This document shows positions 8,830 through 17,973 of a stretch of 64,000 bases of DNA, piece after piece. The number at the start of each line of letters is the position of its first letter. Position 1 is the stretch's first letter. A model generated the notes under the pieces. That model had not been told where the DNA came from, searched no databases, and was given only the letters and a program-made list of their open reading frames with translations. Made by a program: the position numbers and the translations under genes. The stretch is from Vibrio galatheae. GTDB taxonomy: Bacteria; Pseudomonadota; Gammaproteobacteria; Enterobacterales; Vibrionaceae. The stretch lies in contig NZ_JXXV01000011.1 of NCBI RefSeq assembly GCF_000967545.1, positions 124,001 to 188,000 on the forward strand. Direction: 5' to 3'.

Positions 8830-9810
8830 TTATGAAGCGCGGCGGATATTCACTTTCAGCTCTGTTGAAGATTTTATGTCAGGCAGATTTTCATAGTAAA
8901 TCGTGACCTGATTACGCCCAGTTTGCTTGGAGTAATACATGGCTTTATCTGCTTGTACCATTAACTCTCTTACTGAGGAAACGTTGGCATTTAACTCGGC
9001 AATACCGATGCTGACGGTGGGCAAAATGATATGCTCGTCGACCTGACATGGGGTGGTCTCAATCGAATGGCGAATGCGCTCCGCAATATCGTAGGCTTGA
9101 ATAGCATTGGTGCGTGATAAGACCACGCCAAATTCTTCACCACCCAAACGGCCAATGTAATCACTGGTTCGGATCAAACCCTGACAAATTTGTGCGACTT
9201 GGACAATGACGTCATCCCCAGACAAATGGCCCACTTGGTCGTTGATCTCTTTGAAATGGTCGATATCAACCATCAAGCAAGAAAGGTGTTGTTGCTTCGG
9301 TTGATCGAACTCACGTTCAAGTCTAAGCATAAAGGCACGGCGATTTAAGATCCCTGTTAACTCATCCGTTTCGGCTTGCTTCTTTAGCTCTGCTTGATGA
9401 AGGTAAGCATTTGTTATCTCTTTCTCTTGCCATAAAACATATTGAGCACCACTGGTAAGCGTAAGCGGTTTTAGAGACGCTTCAAACCAGCGCTCATCAA
9501 GACCGTTCCATGCGTCTAATTCTTCAATGGAAAGCTGCAATTGCTGACCCGCTGCCAAGGCGTATTGCAAGTTAGTACGTTGGCCTGTGCGTAGTACTTG
9601 GAGAAAAGCATGTTCTAGCTTCTCTGCCACGCTAGGAGGAAGGATATCTTTAAACGTGCGGTTGAGGTAATGATCGATGGTTGCTGGGGTGGTTTGGCCT
9701 GCTTCACCAAAGCTATCAATGATTCGCCCATGATCATCGACGATCAGTAGGCGATCAGGTAACTCGCGGAGCATAAGGCTCAGCCATTCTTCCCTTTGCA
9801 TATCAACCAT
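8830..9810 (-). CDS. Diguanylate cyclase with N-terminal PAS-like domain
   Basis: This cytoplasmic 326-residue protein has no membrane segments. Residues of about 15-130 look like a PAS sensor (RLLIVDDHGRIIDSFGEAG). The C-terminal GGDEF domain starts near 155 (ETDELTGILNRRAF). The active-site motif is GGEEF (about 221-225), compatible with c-di-GMP synthesis. An RTSD sequence five residues upstream fits the RxxD inhibitory I-site, so product inhibition is likely. The signal sensed by the PAS domain is unknown. The gene stands alone between zntR and fis. Confidence 0.92.
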   Translation of the reverse strand: MVDMQREEWLSLMLRELPDRLLIVDDHGRIIDSFGEAGQTTPATIDHYLNRTFKDILPPSVAEKLEHAFLQVLRTGQRTNLQYALAAGQQLQLSIEELDAWNGLDERWFEASLKPLTLTSGAQYVLWQEKEITNAYLHQAELKKQAETDELTGILNRRAFMLRLEREFDQPKQQHLSCLMVDIDHFKEINDQVGHLSGDDVIVQVAQICQGLIRTSDYIGRLGGEEFGVVLSRTNAIQAYDIAERIRHSIETTPCQVDEHIILPTVSIGIAELNANVSSVRELMVQADKAMYYSKQTGRNQVTIYYENLPDIKSSTELKVNIRRAS

Positions 9811-9925
9811 GTGGAGTAACCCAAACCCAAACGTAATTGATTATTATATCGACCACTTTGAGCATATCAATCGCAATAGATCACAGATTGTTGAATATTT
9901 GAGCGGTCGGTATTGATAGTAATGA

Positions 9926-9957
9926 TAAAAAAACCGGGTTTACTAAGGTAAACCCGG
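9926..9957 (-). terminator. Rho-independent terminator after fis
   Basis: Read on the minus strand, a perfect 10-bp stem (CCGGGTTTAC / GTAAACCCGG) with a four-base loop is followed by a run of T. It lies 30 bases after the fis stop. Confidence 0.9.
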
Positions 9958-9986
9958 CTTCTAAATCAAAAATAGAGAATGAACGA

Positions 9987-10283
9987 TTAGTTCATGCCGT
10001 ATTTTTTAAGTTTCTTGCGAAGAGTACCGCGGTTGATACCCATCATAGTTGCTGCGCGAGTTTGGTTACCGCGAGTGTACTGCATGATGGTGTCTAGTAA
10101 TGGCTGTTCAACTTCAGCTAGAACTAATTCATATAGTTCTGTGACTTCTTGGCCGTTTAGTTGAGCCAAGTAGTTTTTAAGAGACGCTTTAACAGAGTCA
10201 CGTAATGGTTTCTGAGTAATCTGGTCTTGTGACGTTACTGTAGTTACTGTTAATGCTTCTGAAGTCAGATTTTGTTCGAACAT
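9987..10283 (-). CDS. fis: DNA-binding protein Fis
   Basis: Fis is a growth-phase nucleoid protein that activates rRNA promoters and assists site-specific recombination. The product has the expected 98 residues. The N-terminal region ([16 protein letters not shown]) precedes the helix-turn-helix [20 protein letters not shown], and both are characteristic. It follows dusB by about 70 bases on the same strand, the classic dusB-fis operon, and ends at a strong terminator. Confidence 0.98.
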   Translation of the reverse strand: MFEQNLTSEALTVTTVTSQDQITQKPLRDSVKASLKNYLAQLNGQEVTELYELVLAEVEQPLLDTIMQYTRGNQTRAATMMGINRGTLRKKLKKYGMN

Positions 10284-10356
10284 ATTCGGTCTAGCTCTTC
10301 TCTTAATTATGATGCAACGTTATAGCCATGATATTTGAAGCTGCAGCTCCAACTAT

Positions 10357-11319
10357 TTAGGCTAAATCAAAGTAACCCTCTAACGCCTCAAGCTGCTGAT
10401 CGGCGGCATCGAGTGCGTTGAAGGTACGGCGAAACTCACTCGCTTGCTCATGTTCTTTTAGGTACCAGCCAACGTGCTTACGCGCGATACGTGGGCCTAA
10501 ATACTCGCCATAAAAGTTATGTAGAGCGTGAACATGACCAAGCAGGATGTCTTTCACTTCCTGGTAAGGAAGTTCAGGCATCGTGGTGCCGGTTTCTAAA
10601 TAGTGTTGGATTTCCTGAAAAATCCACGGACGACCCTGGGCAGGGCGTCCAATCATTAAAGCGTCCGCACCGGTGTATTCCAGTACATGCTTGGCTTTCT
10701 CTGGGCTATCGATATCACCGTTAGCGATAACCGGAATTGAGATGGCTTGCTTGACCGCTTTAATGCTGTCGTATTCGGCCTCACCTTTGTACATACACGC
10801 TTTTGTTCTGCCATGCAGAGCAAGTGCCTGAATGCCGCAGTCTTCGGCTAATTTAGCGATTTGGACACAGTTTTTATTGTCTGTATCCCAGCCAGTACGG
10901 GTTTTTAATGTCACAGGGACATCGACTGCGTTAACAACAGCTTTCAGAATATCTTCGATAATTTCTGGATACTGAAGTAAGGCAGAGCCCGCGAGCTTTT
11001 TATTCACTTTTTTTGCTGGACAGCCCATGTTGATGTCGATGATTTGTGCACCGTTTTCAACACTAAACTGAGCAGCATCGGCCATCAGTTGTGGATCAGC
11101 GCCCGCAATCTGTACTGAACGAATGCCCGATTCGCCTTCATGCACCATGCGTTGCTTTGATTTAGACGTTTTCCAAAGTTTTGGGTTTGACGACATCATT
11201 TCACTGACGGCCATTCCCGCACCATAACGGAGGCACAACTCACGGAATGGTCTATCGGTGACACCTGCCATAGGGGCAACGATGAGATTATTCTTAAGTT
11301 GGTAATTTCCGATTTTCAA
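10357..11319 (-). CDS. dusB: tRNA-dihydrouridine synthase B
   Basis: DusB is an FMN enzyme that reduces specific uridines in tRNA. The protein shows [12 protein letters not shown] and the catalytic-cysteine motif NMGCPAKKV. The start is placed at a TTG codon (11317-11319), giving [11 protein letters not shown], which lines up with the usual [11 protein letters not shown] start and a family-typical length of 320 residues. In-frame ATG codons at 11364 and 11355 would add an unusual extension of about 12-15 residues and lack a clear ribosome-binding site; GAAG lies 8 bases before the TTG. It is the first gene of the dusB-fis operon. Confidence 0.9.
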   Translation of the reverse strand: MKIGNYQLKNNLIVAPMAGVTDRPFRELCLRYGAGMAVSEMMSSNPKLWKTSKSKQRMVHEGESGIRSVQIAGADPQLMADAAQFSVENGAQIIDINMGCPAKKVNKKLAGSALLQYPEIIEDILKAVVNAVDVPVTLKTRTGWDTDNKNCVQIAKLAEDCGIQALALHGRTKACMYKGEAEYDSIKAVKQAISIPVIANGDIDSPEKAKHVLEYTGADALMIGRPAQGRPWIFQEIQHYLETGTTMPELPYQEVKDILLGHVHALHNFYGEYLGPRIARKHVGWYLKEHEQASEFRRTFNALDAADQQLEALEGYFDLA

Positions 11320-11457
11320 AACGTCTTCACACTGTGAACCAGCAAGGGCGCGCATTTTACGCATTTTTTAGCGCTGTGAAAAGACTAATATTTGAGCATT
11401 TACAATTTGTTTTCGCAAAATGCCCAAAAATCAGTCAATTAAGTGGCAAAGTCTTAT

Positions 11458-12345
11458 CTAGCCTTGCTTTCGGCCAGAGATACGACACCATTCACTTTGC
11501 TCTTTGATAGGATCAATGTGAAATTCATCACGGTAATAATTAGCAACATCTTCGGCTTGCGTATCGAGTACGCCCGACATCGCAAGTTCGCCATTTGCTT
11601 TGACCAAAGACTTAATGATTGGAGACAATTCACGTAGTGGGCCTGCTAAAATGTTGGCAACAACTACATCGGCGATCAGACCTTGCGGTTGATCTTGAGG
11701 CAGGAAAACCTCTAGTTGTTCGGCAACACCATTGCGTTCGGCATTGTCTTTTGATGCCAGTAACGCTTGAGGATCAATGTCGATCCCAATCACTTTCTCT
11801 GCACCTAGTTTGATCGCAGCGATCGCGAGGATGCCAGAGCCACAACCAAAATCGATAACTGTCTTGCCAGAGAGATCCAACTGCTCAAGCCACTCGAGAC
11901 ACAAAGCCGTCGTTGGGTGCGTACCGGTACCAAATGCCAGGCCAGGGTCGAGCATGACGTTAACCGCTTCTGGTTCTGGCACTTCACGCCAGCTTGGGCA
12001 AATCCATAGACGTTCACCAAACTTCATCGGGTGGAAGTTATCCATCCACTCGCGTTCCCAGTCTTTGTCTTCCAACTGCTCAATTTTGTAGGCAAAGCCT
12101 TGCGCCAGTAATCCACTGAGCTTGGTTTGCTCGATAATAAAGTCTGTGTCTGCTTCTGCGTCATACAGTGCGAGGATATCCGTATCACCCCATAAACGAG
12201 TCTCTCCGGGTAGCGGTTCAAATACGGGGGTGTCGTGTGCGTCTAGAAAGGTTACCGACAGTGCCCCCGTCTCTTCCATTAACATATCGCCAATTTGTTC
12301 CGCGTTTTCATTGGTCGCGTTGAGTTTTATTTGAATCCAAGGCAT
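11458..12345 (-). CDS. prmA: Ribosomal protein L11 methyltransferase
   Basis: PrmA trimethylates ribosomal protein L11 using S-adenosylmethionine. The 295-residue length is typical. The L11-recognition domain is N-terminal ([20 protein letters not shown]), and the SAM-binding motif [18 protein letters not shown] sits in the C-terminal Rossmann domain. The substrate-loop motif [10 protein letters not shown] is also present. It lies just upstream of dusB, as in many gammaproteobacteria. Confidence 0.97.
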   Translation of the reverse strand: MPWIQIKLNATNENAEQIGDMLMEETGALSVTFLDAHDTPVFEPLPGETRLWGDTDILALYDAEADTDFIIEQTKLSGLLAQGFAYKIEQLEDKDWEREWMDNFHPMKFGERLWICPSWREVPEPEAVNVMLDPGLAFGTGTHPTTALCLEWLEQLDLSGKTVIDFGCGSGILAIAAIKLGAEKVIGIDIDPQALLASKDNAERNGVAEQLEVFLPQDQPQGLIADVVVANILAGPLRELSPIIKSLVKANGELAMSGVLDTQAEDVANYYRDEFHIDPIKEQSEWCRISGRKQG

Positions 12346-12433
12346 GAGTATGAGCTCTTTACATTGTTGATGTGATTTGGCGCAGAGTTTAGCAGAAATT
12401 TGCGGGTTTTATAGGCGAATAAGTGGCTAGAAA

Positions 12434-12461
12434 CAAAAATGCCCACCGAAGTGAGCATTTT
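12434..12461 (-). terminator. Probable terminator after accC
   Basis: AAAATGC-C-CAC / GTG-A-GCATTTT forms a 10-bp stem with one mismatch and a CGAA (TTCG on the minus strand) tetraloop, followed on the minus strand by ATTTTTGTTT. It is placed 60-90 bases after the accC stop. Confidence 0.7.
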
Positions 12462-12522
12462 GGGAGAGTTAATAGATCCTAGTGGCTAGTTCCTAATTAG
12501 GGTGCCTCAAGGAACCAATCAC

Positions 12523-13866
12523 TTATTGCAGTCCAAGTTTCTTCTCAAGGTAGTGAATGTTGGCACCACCATGCTGGAAGTTTTCATCGTTCATGATGCT
12601 AACTTGAAGAGGAACGTTGGTTTTGATGCCTTCAACGATCATCTCACCAAGGGCGTTTTTCATACGCGCAATAGCAACGTCACGGTTCTCACCGAAGGTG
12701 ATCAGTTTACCGATCATTGAATCGTAGTGCGGTGGTACTGTGTAACCTGCATAGATGTGCGATTCCCAGCGAACGCCCATACCACCTGGTGGGTGGAAAC
12801 GCTCGATTTTACCTGGAGAAGGTAAGAAACGCTCTGGGTCTTCAGCATTGATACGACATTCAATCGCATGGCCACGGATCTTAATGTCATCTTGAGTGAA
12901 TGACAGTGGCTGGCCTGCTGCAACACGTAGCTGCTCTTTGATTAAGTCAACGCCCGTAACCATTTCTGTTACTGGGTGCTCAACCTGAATACGTGTGTTC
13001 ATCTCAATGAAGTAGAACTCGCCGTTTTCATACAAGAACTCAAATGTACCTGCACCGCGGTAGCCAATTTCAAGACAAGCACGGGTACAACGCTCACCGA
13101 TGTACTTACGCATCTCTTCTGTGATGCCCGGTGCTGGCGCTTCTTCAACCACTTTCTGGTGGCGACGTTGCATTGAACAGTCACGTTCACCTAAGTGGAT
13201 TGCACCACCTTGACCATCAGCGATAACTTGAACTTCAACGTGACGTGGGTTTTCTAGGAATTTCTCCATGTAAACCATATCGTTGTTGAAAGCTGCTTTG
13301 GCTTCAGCACGTGTCATAGCAATAGCTTGTACTAGTTCACCCTCAGAGCGAACTACACGCATACCACGACCGCCACCGCCACCAGAGGCTTTGATGATCA
13401 CAGGGTAGCCTATGCGCTTAGCGTGGGCTTTGTTCTTGACTTCGTCGTTATCCAGCGGACCATCAGAACCAGGAACACAAGGTACGCCTGCTTTTTTCAT
13501 TGCCGTAATTGCTGAGACTTTGTCACCCATAATACGGATAGTCTCCGCTTTAGGGCCAACGAAGATAAAGCCGCTGCGTTCTACTTGTTCAGCAAAATCA
13601 GCGTTTTCTGATAGGAAGCCGTAACCAGGGTGAATCGCAACCGCGCCAGTCACTTCCGCCGCTGAAATAATGCGTGGAATGTTTAGGTAGCTGTCGATAC
13701 CGCGCGCAGGACCGATACAGATGGCTTCATCTGCAAGCAATACGTGTTTTAGGTCACGGTCAGCAGTTGAGTGAACCGCTACTGTTTTGATGCCTAATTC
13801 TTTACATGCGCGAAGGATTCGAAGCGCAATTTCGCCTCGGTTCGCGATGACTAATTTATCTAGCAT
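12523..13866 (-). CDS. accC: Acetyl-CoA carboxylase, biotin carboxylase subunit
   Basis: AccC carboxylates biotin on AccB, using ATP and bicarbonate, in the first committed step of fatty-acid synthesis. The 447-residue protein shows the biotin-carboxylase N-terminal domain ([20 protein letters not shown]), the ATP-grasp glycine-rich loop [11 protein letters not shown], and the catalytic segment [16 protein letters not shown]. It follows accB by 15 bases in the aroQ-accB-accC operon. Confidence 0.98.
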   Translation of the reverse strand: MLDKLVIANRGEIALRILRACKELGIKTVAVHSTADRDLKHVLLADEAICIGPARGIDSYLNIPRIISAAEVTGAVAIHPGYGFLSENADFAEQVERSGFIFVGPKAETIRIMGDKVSAITAMKKAGVPCVPGSDGPLDNDEVKNKAHAKRIGYPVIIKASGGGGGRGMRVVRSEGELVQAIAMTRAEAKAAFNNDMVYMEKFLENPRHVEVQVIADGQGGAIHLGERDCSMQRRHQKVVEEAPAPGITEEMRKYIGERCTRACLEIGYRGAGTFEFLYENGEFYFIEMNTRIQVEHPVTEMVTGVDLIKEQLRVAAGQPLSFTQDDIKIRGHAIECRINAEDPERFLPSPGKIERFHPPGGMGVRWESHIYAGYTVPPHYDSMIGKLITFGENRDVAIARMKNALGEMIVEGIKTNVPLQVSIMNDENFQHGGANIHYLEKKLGLQ

Positions 13867-13881
13867 AAGAGAGAGCCTCTA

Positions 13882-14343
13882 TTATTCGATAACAACAAGT
13901 GGTTGGTCGAATTCAACTGGCTGGCCGTCTTCAACTAGGATAGCTGTCACTACGCCAGACTTGTCCGCTTCGATTTGGTTCATCATTTTCATCGCTTCAA
14001 CGATACATAGCGTGTCGCCAGCTTTTACCGATTGACCCACTTCAACGAATGATTTTGCATCTGGGCTTGGAGAACGGTAGAAAGTACCTACCATTGGAGA
14101 AAGAACCTGGTGACCAGCTGGAGCTGCCGGTGCTGCTGCTTCAGGTGCTGCTGCTGGAGCTGGTGCTGGTGCTGCCGCCGGAGCAGGAGCTGCTACAGGT
14201 GCTGCTGCATATTGAATTGGTGCTGGAGCTGCAGTGCCATTACGGCTGATGCGTACCGACTCTTCACCTTCAGAGATCTCTAGCTCAGCAATGCCAGACT
14301 CTTCTACTAATTCGATAAGCTTCTTGATTTTACGGATATCCAT
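13882..14343 (-). CDS. accB: Acetyl-CoA carboxylase, biotin carboxyl carrier protein
   Basis: AccB carries the biotin that shuttles CO2 between AccC and the carboxyltransferase. The 153-residue protein has an N-terminal region ([17 protein letters not shown]). A flexible Ala/Pro-rich linker follows (about residues 36-78), then the biotinyl domain with the modification site EAMKMM (Lys near residue 118). It lies between aroQ and accC. Confidence 0.98.
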   Translation of the reverse strand: MDIRKIKKLIELVEESGIAELEISEGEESVRISRNGTAAPAPIQYAAAPVAAPAPAAAPAPAPAAAPEAAAPAAPAGHQVLSPMVGTFYRSPSPDAKSFVEVGQSVKAGDTLCIVEAMKMMNQIEADKSGVVTAILVEDGQPVEFDQPLVVIE

Positions 14344-14374
14344 CTTTTCTTTCTCTTTTATCTTGTGATTAAGA

Positions 14375-14390
14375 CAGCTTTATAAAGCTG
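14375..14390. repeat. Perfect 16-bp palindrome in the aroQ-accB gap
   Basis: CAGCTTTATAAAGCTG is fully self-complementary and sits about 30 bases before the accB start, within the 79-base gap. It could be an operator or a processing hairpin; no T-tract is present. Confidence 0.6.
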
Positions 14391-14422
14391 CAGAGTGTTT
14401 GTTTACTGTTAAAGTAATCAGG

Positions 14423-14872
14423 TTACTTGGCCTGTAGCTTGTTGATTGCTGCAGACAAAGCGAATTCGTATCCTTGTGCCCCGAGGCCGCATATGACTCC
14501 CTCTGCCTTATCGGAGAGGTAAGAGTGATGACGGAAAGGTTCACGAGCATGCACATTGGACAAATGTACTTCGATAAATGGGATAGCCACACCCAGCAAG
14601 GCGTCTCTTAACGCTACGCTGGTATGAGTAAAAGCGGCAGGGTTGATGATAATAAAATCCACCTTGTCGTAGGCCGCATGGATAGCTTCAATCAGTTCAT
14701 ATTCACGATTGGACTGAAGATGTTGAAGCTCAACGCCAGCGTCATTGGCTTGCTGCGTTAGTCGCTCAACGATCTGATTGAGAGTTGAAGAACCATAATG
14801 TGCCGGTTCTCGTAATCCCAACAGGTTTAAATTTGGACCGTTTAAGACAAGAATGCGTAATTTTGCTGTCAT
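14423..14872 (-). CDS. aroQ: 3-dehydroquinate dehydratase, type II
   Basis: AroQ dehydrates 3-dehydroquinate in the shikimate pathway as a dodecamer. The 149-residue protein contains the type II signature [17 protein letters not shown] with the catalytic Tyr shortly after (HYGSS). It also has the substrate-binding [17 protein letters not shown] and [14 protein letters not shown]. It leads the aroQ-accB-accC operon, as in other vibrios. Confidence 0.97.
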   Translation of the reverse strand: MTAKLRILVLNGPNLNLLGLREPAHYGSSTLNQIVERLTQQANDAGVELQHLQSNREYELIEAIHAAYDKVDFIIINPAAFTHTSVALRDALLGVAIPFIEVHLSNVHAREPFRHHSYLSDKAEGVICGLGAQGYEFALSAAINKLQAK

Positions 14873-15114
14873 TGTGCTGCCATCTTCCTACTTCATGATA
14901 TGAATTGGAATATTCCCATATTATCGCTGATTCAGCATGCAATTTTTATTGCAAACAGCACTGAATCTTTGAAATAGACCCAGATTATAGCTAATTCAGC
15001 GCAAATCGCAGCAATTTACTGGTCTAATCTCCTAGTTTGGTGCGGAGAAATTGCAACCAAGGTAACACTTTTGCTTGCTGTGAAGGGGAAGTGGGCCGGT
15101 GTATTAAGTCGTAA

Positions 15115-15148
15115 AAACAACAAAACCGCCACACAAGGTGACGGTTTT
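15115..15148 (-). terminator. Probable terminator after acs
   Basis: On the minus strand, AAAACCG-T-CAC / GTG-G-CGGTTTT forms a stem with one mismatch, followed by TGTTGTTTTT. It lies about 20-50 bases after the acs stop. Confidence 0.75.
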
Positions 15149-15168
15149 AAAGGAGCTTTGCTGAGTAA

Positions 15169-17118
15169 TTAAGCCAGTTCAGCTTTCTCGGCAATCAGCT
15201 TATCAACCACACTTGGGTCGGCAAGCGTTGAGGTGTCACCTAAGTTGCTGGTATCGCCAGTGGCAATCTTACGTAGGATGCGGCGCATGATCTTGCCTGA
15301 GCGAGTTTTCGGTAGTGAGTCTGTCCAGTGCAGTACATCTGGGGTCGCGATAGGACCAATCTCTTTGCGCACCCAATCTTTCACTTCTTTGTGTAGCTCA
15401 GCACTTGGGAATTCACCATCGTTGAGCGTGATGTAAGCATAAATCGCCTGACCTTTAATGTCGTGCGGAATGCCAACAATCGCTGCTTCGGCAATCTTCT
15501 CGTGCGCAACCAGAGCAGATTCAATTTCTGCAGTACCCATACGGTGACCAGAAACGTTTAATACGTCATCGACACGACCAGTGATCCAGTAGTAGCCATC
15601 TTCGTCTCGACGCGCACCGTCACTAGTAAAGTACATGCCTTTGAACGTCGAGAAATAAGTTTGCTCAAAACGGTCGTGGTCGCCGTAGACGGTACGCATT
15701 TGACCTGGCCAAGAATCAAGAATCACTAGGTTACCATCAGTCGCGCCTTCGATGATGTTACCCATGTTGTCAACCAACGCAGGTTGGACACCGAAGAACG
15801 GGCGAGTTGCCGAACCCGGTTTAAGGTCAGTTGCTCCCGGTAGTGGGGCAATCAAGATACCGCCTGTTTCAGTCTGCCACCAAGTATCAACAATCGGTGA
15901 ATCTTCATTACCGATGGTTTTGTAGTACCATTCCCACGCTTCAGGGTTAATCGGCTCACCGACTGAGCCCATAATACGTAGGCTGCTGCGTGACGTACCT
16001 TCTACGGCTTCGTTGCCTTTTGCCATCAGGGCACGAATCGCGGTCGGTGCCGTGTAGAGAATATTCACTTGGTGCTTGTCGACCACTTGGCTCATGCGGT
16101 TGGTGTGAGGATAGTTCGGCACACCCTCAAACAGAATGGTTTTAGCGCCATTCGCCAATGGGCCATAAATCAGGTAAGTGTGACCAGTAATCCAGCCCAC
16201 ATCGGCGGTACACCAGAAGGTTTCACCCGGCTGGTAGTCAAACACATATTTAAACGTCATTGCCGCGTAAACGAGGTAGCCGCCTGTGGTATGTAATACG
16301 CCTTTCGGTTTACCCGTTGAGCCGGAAGTGTAGAGGATAAACAGCGGATCTTCGGCTTTCATCTCTTCTGGTGGGCAATCTGCTGGTACATTGGCTGTCG
16401 CTTCATGCCACCACACATCACGATGATCGTGCCAATCAACATCACCACCAGTACGCTTCATCACGATCACTTTATTGATGGTTTTCACTTCAGGGTTAGT
16501 CAGCGCTTCATCAACGTTCTTTTTCAGTGGCACTGAGCGACCACCACGGACACCTTCGTCGGCGGTGATAACGACTTTGGCATCCGAGTCGATAATACGG
16601 CCAGAAAGCGCTTCAGGAGAGAAACCACCGAATACCACTGTGTGCACGGCACCTATGCGAGTACAAGCGAGCATGGCAACCGCCGCTTCAGTAACCATAG
16701 GCATGTATAAACAGACGACGTCACCTTTGCGTACGCCTTGTTCTTTTAAGGCGTTAGAAAACTCACACACTTCTTTGTGCAGTTGTTTAAACGTCAGAGT
16801 TTTATCATCATTCGGGTCGTCACCTTCCCAAATGATGGCCACATCGTCACCGCGTTCGGCTAGGTGGCGGTCAATACAGTTGGCAGAAACATTGAGTGTG
16901 CCGTCTTCAAACCAGCGAATATCAACATGGCCAGTATCGAAAGAGGTGTTTTTGACTTTAGTAAATGGCTTGATCCAATCGACGATTTTTCCGTGCTCAC
17001 TCCAGAAAGCCACTGGGTCAGTCACCGACTGTTGGTACATAGCTTGGTAGGTATCGTTATCCGCGTGGGTATTTTTTTTGATGTTCTCTTTTACCGGATA
17101 AATATGGGCTTCACTCAT
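15169..17118 (-). CDS. acs: Acetyl-CoA synthetase
   Basis: Acs activates acetate to acetyl-CoA through an acetyl-adenylate, the high-affinity route of the acetate switch. The 649-residue protein has the adenylation motif [19 protein letters not shown] and the C-terminal [15 protein letters not shown], whose Lys is the usual regulatory acetylation site. The ribosome-binding site AAGGAG precedes the ATG. The window also encodes a CrbS/CrbR-type pair, which controls acs in Vibrio cholerae. A motif in its upstream gap recurs near the symporter genes. Confidence 0.98.
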   Translation of the reverse strand: MSEAHIYPVKENIKKNTHADNDTYQAMYQQSVTDPVAFWSEHGKIVDWIKPFTKVKNTSFDTGHVDIRWFEDGTLNVSANCIDRHLAERGDDVAIIWEGDDPNDDKTLTFKQLHKEVCEFSNALKEQGVRKGDVVCLYMPMVTEAAVAMLACTRIGAVHTVVFGGFSPEALSGRIIDSDAKVVITADEGVRGGRSVPLKKNVDEALTNPEVKTINKVIVMKRTGGDVDWHDHRDVWWHEATANVPADCPPEEMKAEDPLFILYTSGSTGKPKGVLHTTGGYLVYAAMTFKYVFDYQPGETFWCTADVGWITGHTYLIYGPLANGAKTILFEGVPNYPHTNRMSQVVDKHQVNILYTAPTAIRALMAKGNEAVEGTSRSSLRIMGSVGEPINPEAWEWYYKTIGNEDSPIVDTWWQTETGGILIAPLPGATDLKPGSATRPFFGVQPALVDNMGNIIEGATDGNLVILDSWPGQMRTVYGDHDRFEQTYFSTFKGMYFTSDGARRDEDGYYWITGRVDDVLNVSGHRMGTAEIESALVAHEKIAEAAIVGIPHDIKGQAIYAYITLNDGEFPSAELHKEVKDWVRKEIGPIATPDVLHWTDSLPKTRSGKIMRRILRKIATGDTSNLGDTSTLADPSVVDKLIAEKAELA

Positions 17119-17178
17119 TGCTTATCTCCTTGTGCCTAATTCGTTATGAATTGAGCAAGTGTCCGTTTAAAACGATAA

Positions 17179-17190
17179 GGTCACGTGACC
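17179..17190. promoter_or_regulatory. Perfect palindrome upstream of acs
   Basis: GGTCACGTGACC is self-complementary and lies 61-72 bases before the acs start codon, a sensible place for an operator. No factor is assigned. Confidence 0.45.
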
Positions 17191-17247
17191 CTGACGTTGT
17201 AAAATCCCTATAGCCCTAACTTTCAATCACAGGCGGCCGTTCGACAA

Positions 17248-17259
17248 TTAGACTTTAGG
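17248..17259 (-). promoter_or_regulatory. 12-base motif shared with the symporter upstream region (acs copy)
   Basis: On the acs coding strand this reads CCTAAAGTCTAA, about 130 bases before the start. The identical 12-mer occurs at 27614-27625 and a 9/12 match at 27513-27524, both near the acetate-type symporter. It is a candidate CrbR site. Confidence 0.4.
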
Positions 17260-17329
17260 ATGAGAGGGACGGATCCGCTGTGAAATGAAGGAATTAAAAC
17301 GCAAATTGAGAGCTTGGTCGTAACTTGAT

Positions 17330-17962
17330 CTAGCGGGTATAGGGCAAATTCAGGCTCGGCAGATCACCTTTTGTCAGGCGGACGAAGATTAAAGCGGCGG
17401 AAATCGCGTCTTGCAAGGCATCGTGTTTGTCTTGTAGTGGCAAGTCTAAATGGCGACATATCGCATCTAAGCTGAGATCAAAATAGGCGTTGGGCAGATG
17501 TTGCTCTAGCTTGTCGTGATAGATTTGGCTCACTTCGATCAGAGGGTTGGGCAAAGGGAATCCGAGTTGCTTACGACAGGCGAGATCGAGGATTTTTTTA
17601 TCGTAGCGAATGTGATAGCCAACTAGAGGTCGATTACCGATAAATTCCAACAGCTGAATCAAGGCTTGCTTCTCATCAATGCCATCAGCTAAGTCTTGAT
17701 GGCGAATTTTGTGGATTTTTACCGATCCTGAGTCAAGAGATTGCGGGGCTCTAAGTCTGACCTCAAAGGGCTTACTGGTGATAATGCGATTGTCGATAAT
17801 TTTGGTCGCCGCGATCGTGACCAGTTCAGCGCGATTGGGGTCAAGGCTGGTCGTCTCGCAATCGAGAGACACGTATTCCCCCTTTTGTACCGAAGCAAAT
17901 AACGGCTGATAGGGCGAACCTTTCAACTTGTAATACCAGTAACGGCGCTGCAACCAGTTCAT
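17330..17962 (-). CDS. DnaQ-like 3'-5' exonuclease
   Basis: This 210-residue protein of the DEDDh exonuclease family has ExoI as YVSLDCETTSLDP, ExoII around GYHIRYDKKILD and ExoIII as HDALQDA, so the four acidic metal ligands and the catalytic His are present. It lies 11 bases after the cNMP/CBS/DUF294 gene and is probably translated with it. The same pair occurs beside acs or acetate permease genes in many gammaproteobacteria. The physiological substrate is unknown. Confidence 0.9.
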   Translation of the reverse strand: MNWLQRRYWYYKLKGSPYQPLFASVQKGEYVSLDCETTSLDPNRAELVTIAATKIIDNRIITSKPFEVRLRAPQSLDSGSVKIHKIRHQDLADGIDEKQALIQLLEFIGNRPLVGYHIRYDKKILDLACRKQLGFPLPNPLIEVSQIYHDKLEQHLPNAYFDLSLDAICRHLDLPLQDKHDALQDAISAALIFVRLTKGDLPSLNLPYTR

Positions 17963-17973
17963 ACTACGAACCT

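Noticed and set aside
13882..14249. Low-complexity, Ala/Pro-rich repeat that might be a separate repeat array
   Set aside because: It is the normal flexible linker of the biotin carrier protein AccB, in frame with both conserved domains.
16475..17050. Long plus-strand open frame of 191 codons inside acs
   Set aside because: It is antisense to a highly conserved enzyme gene, with no start signals or family resemblance.
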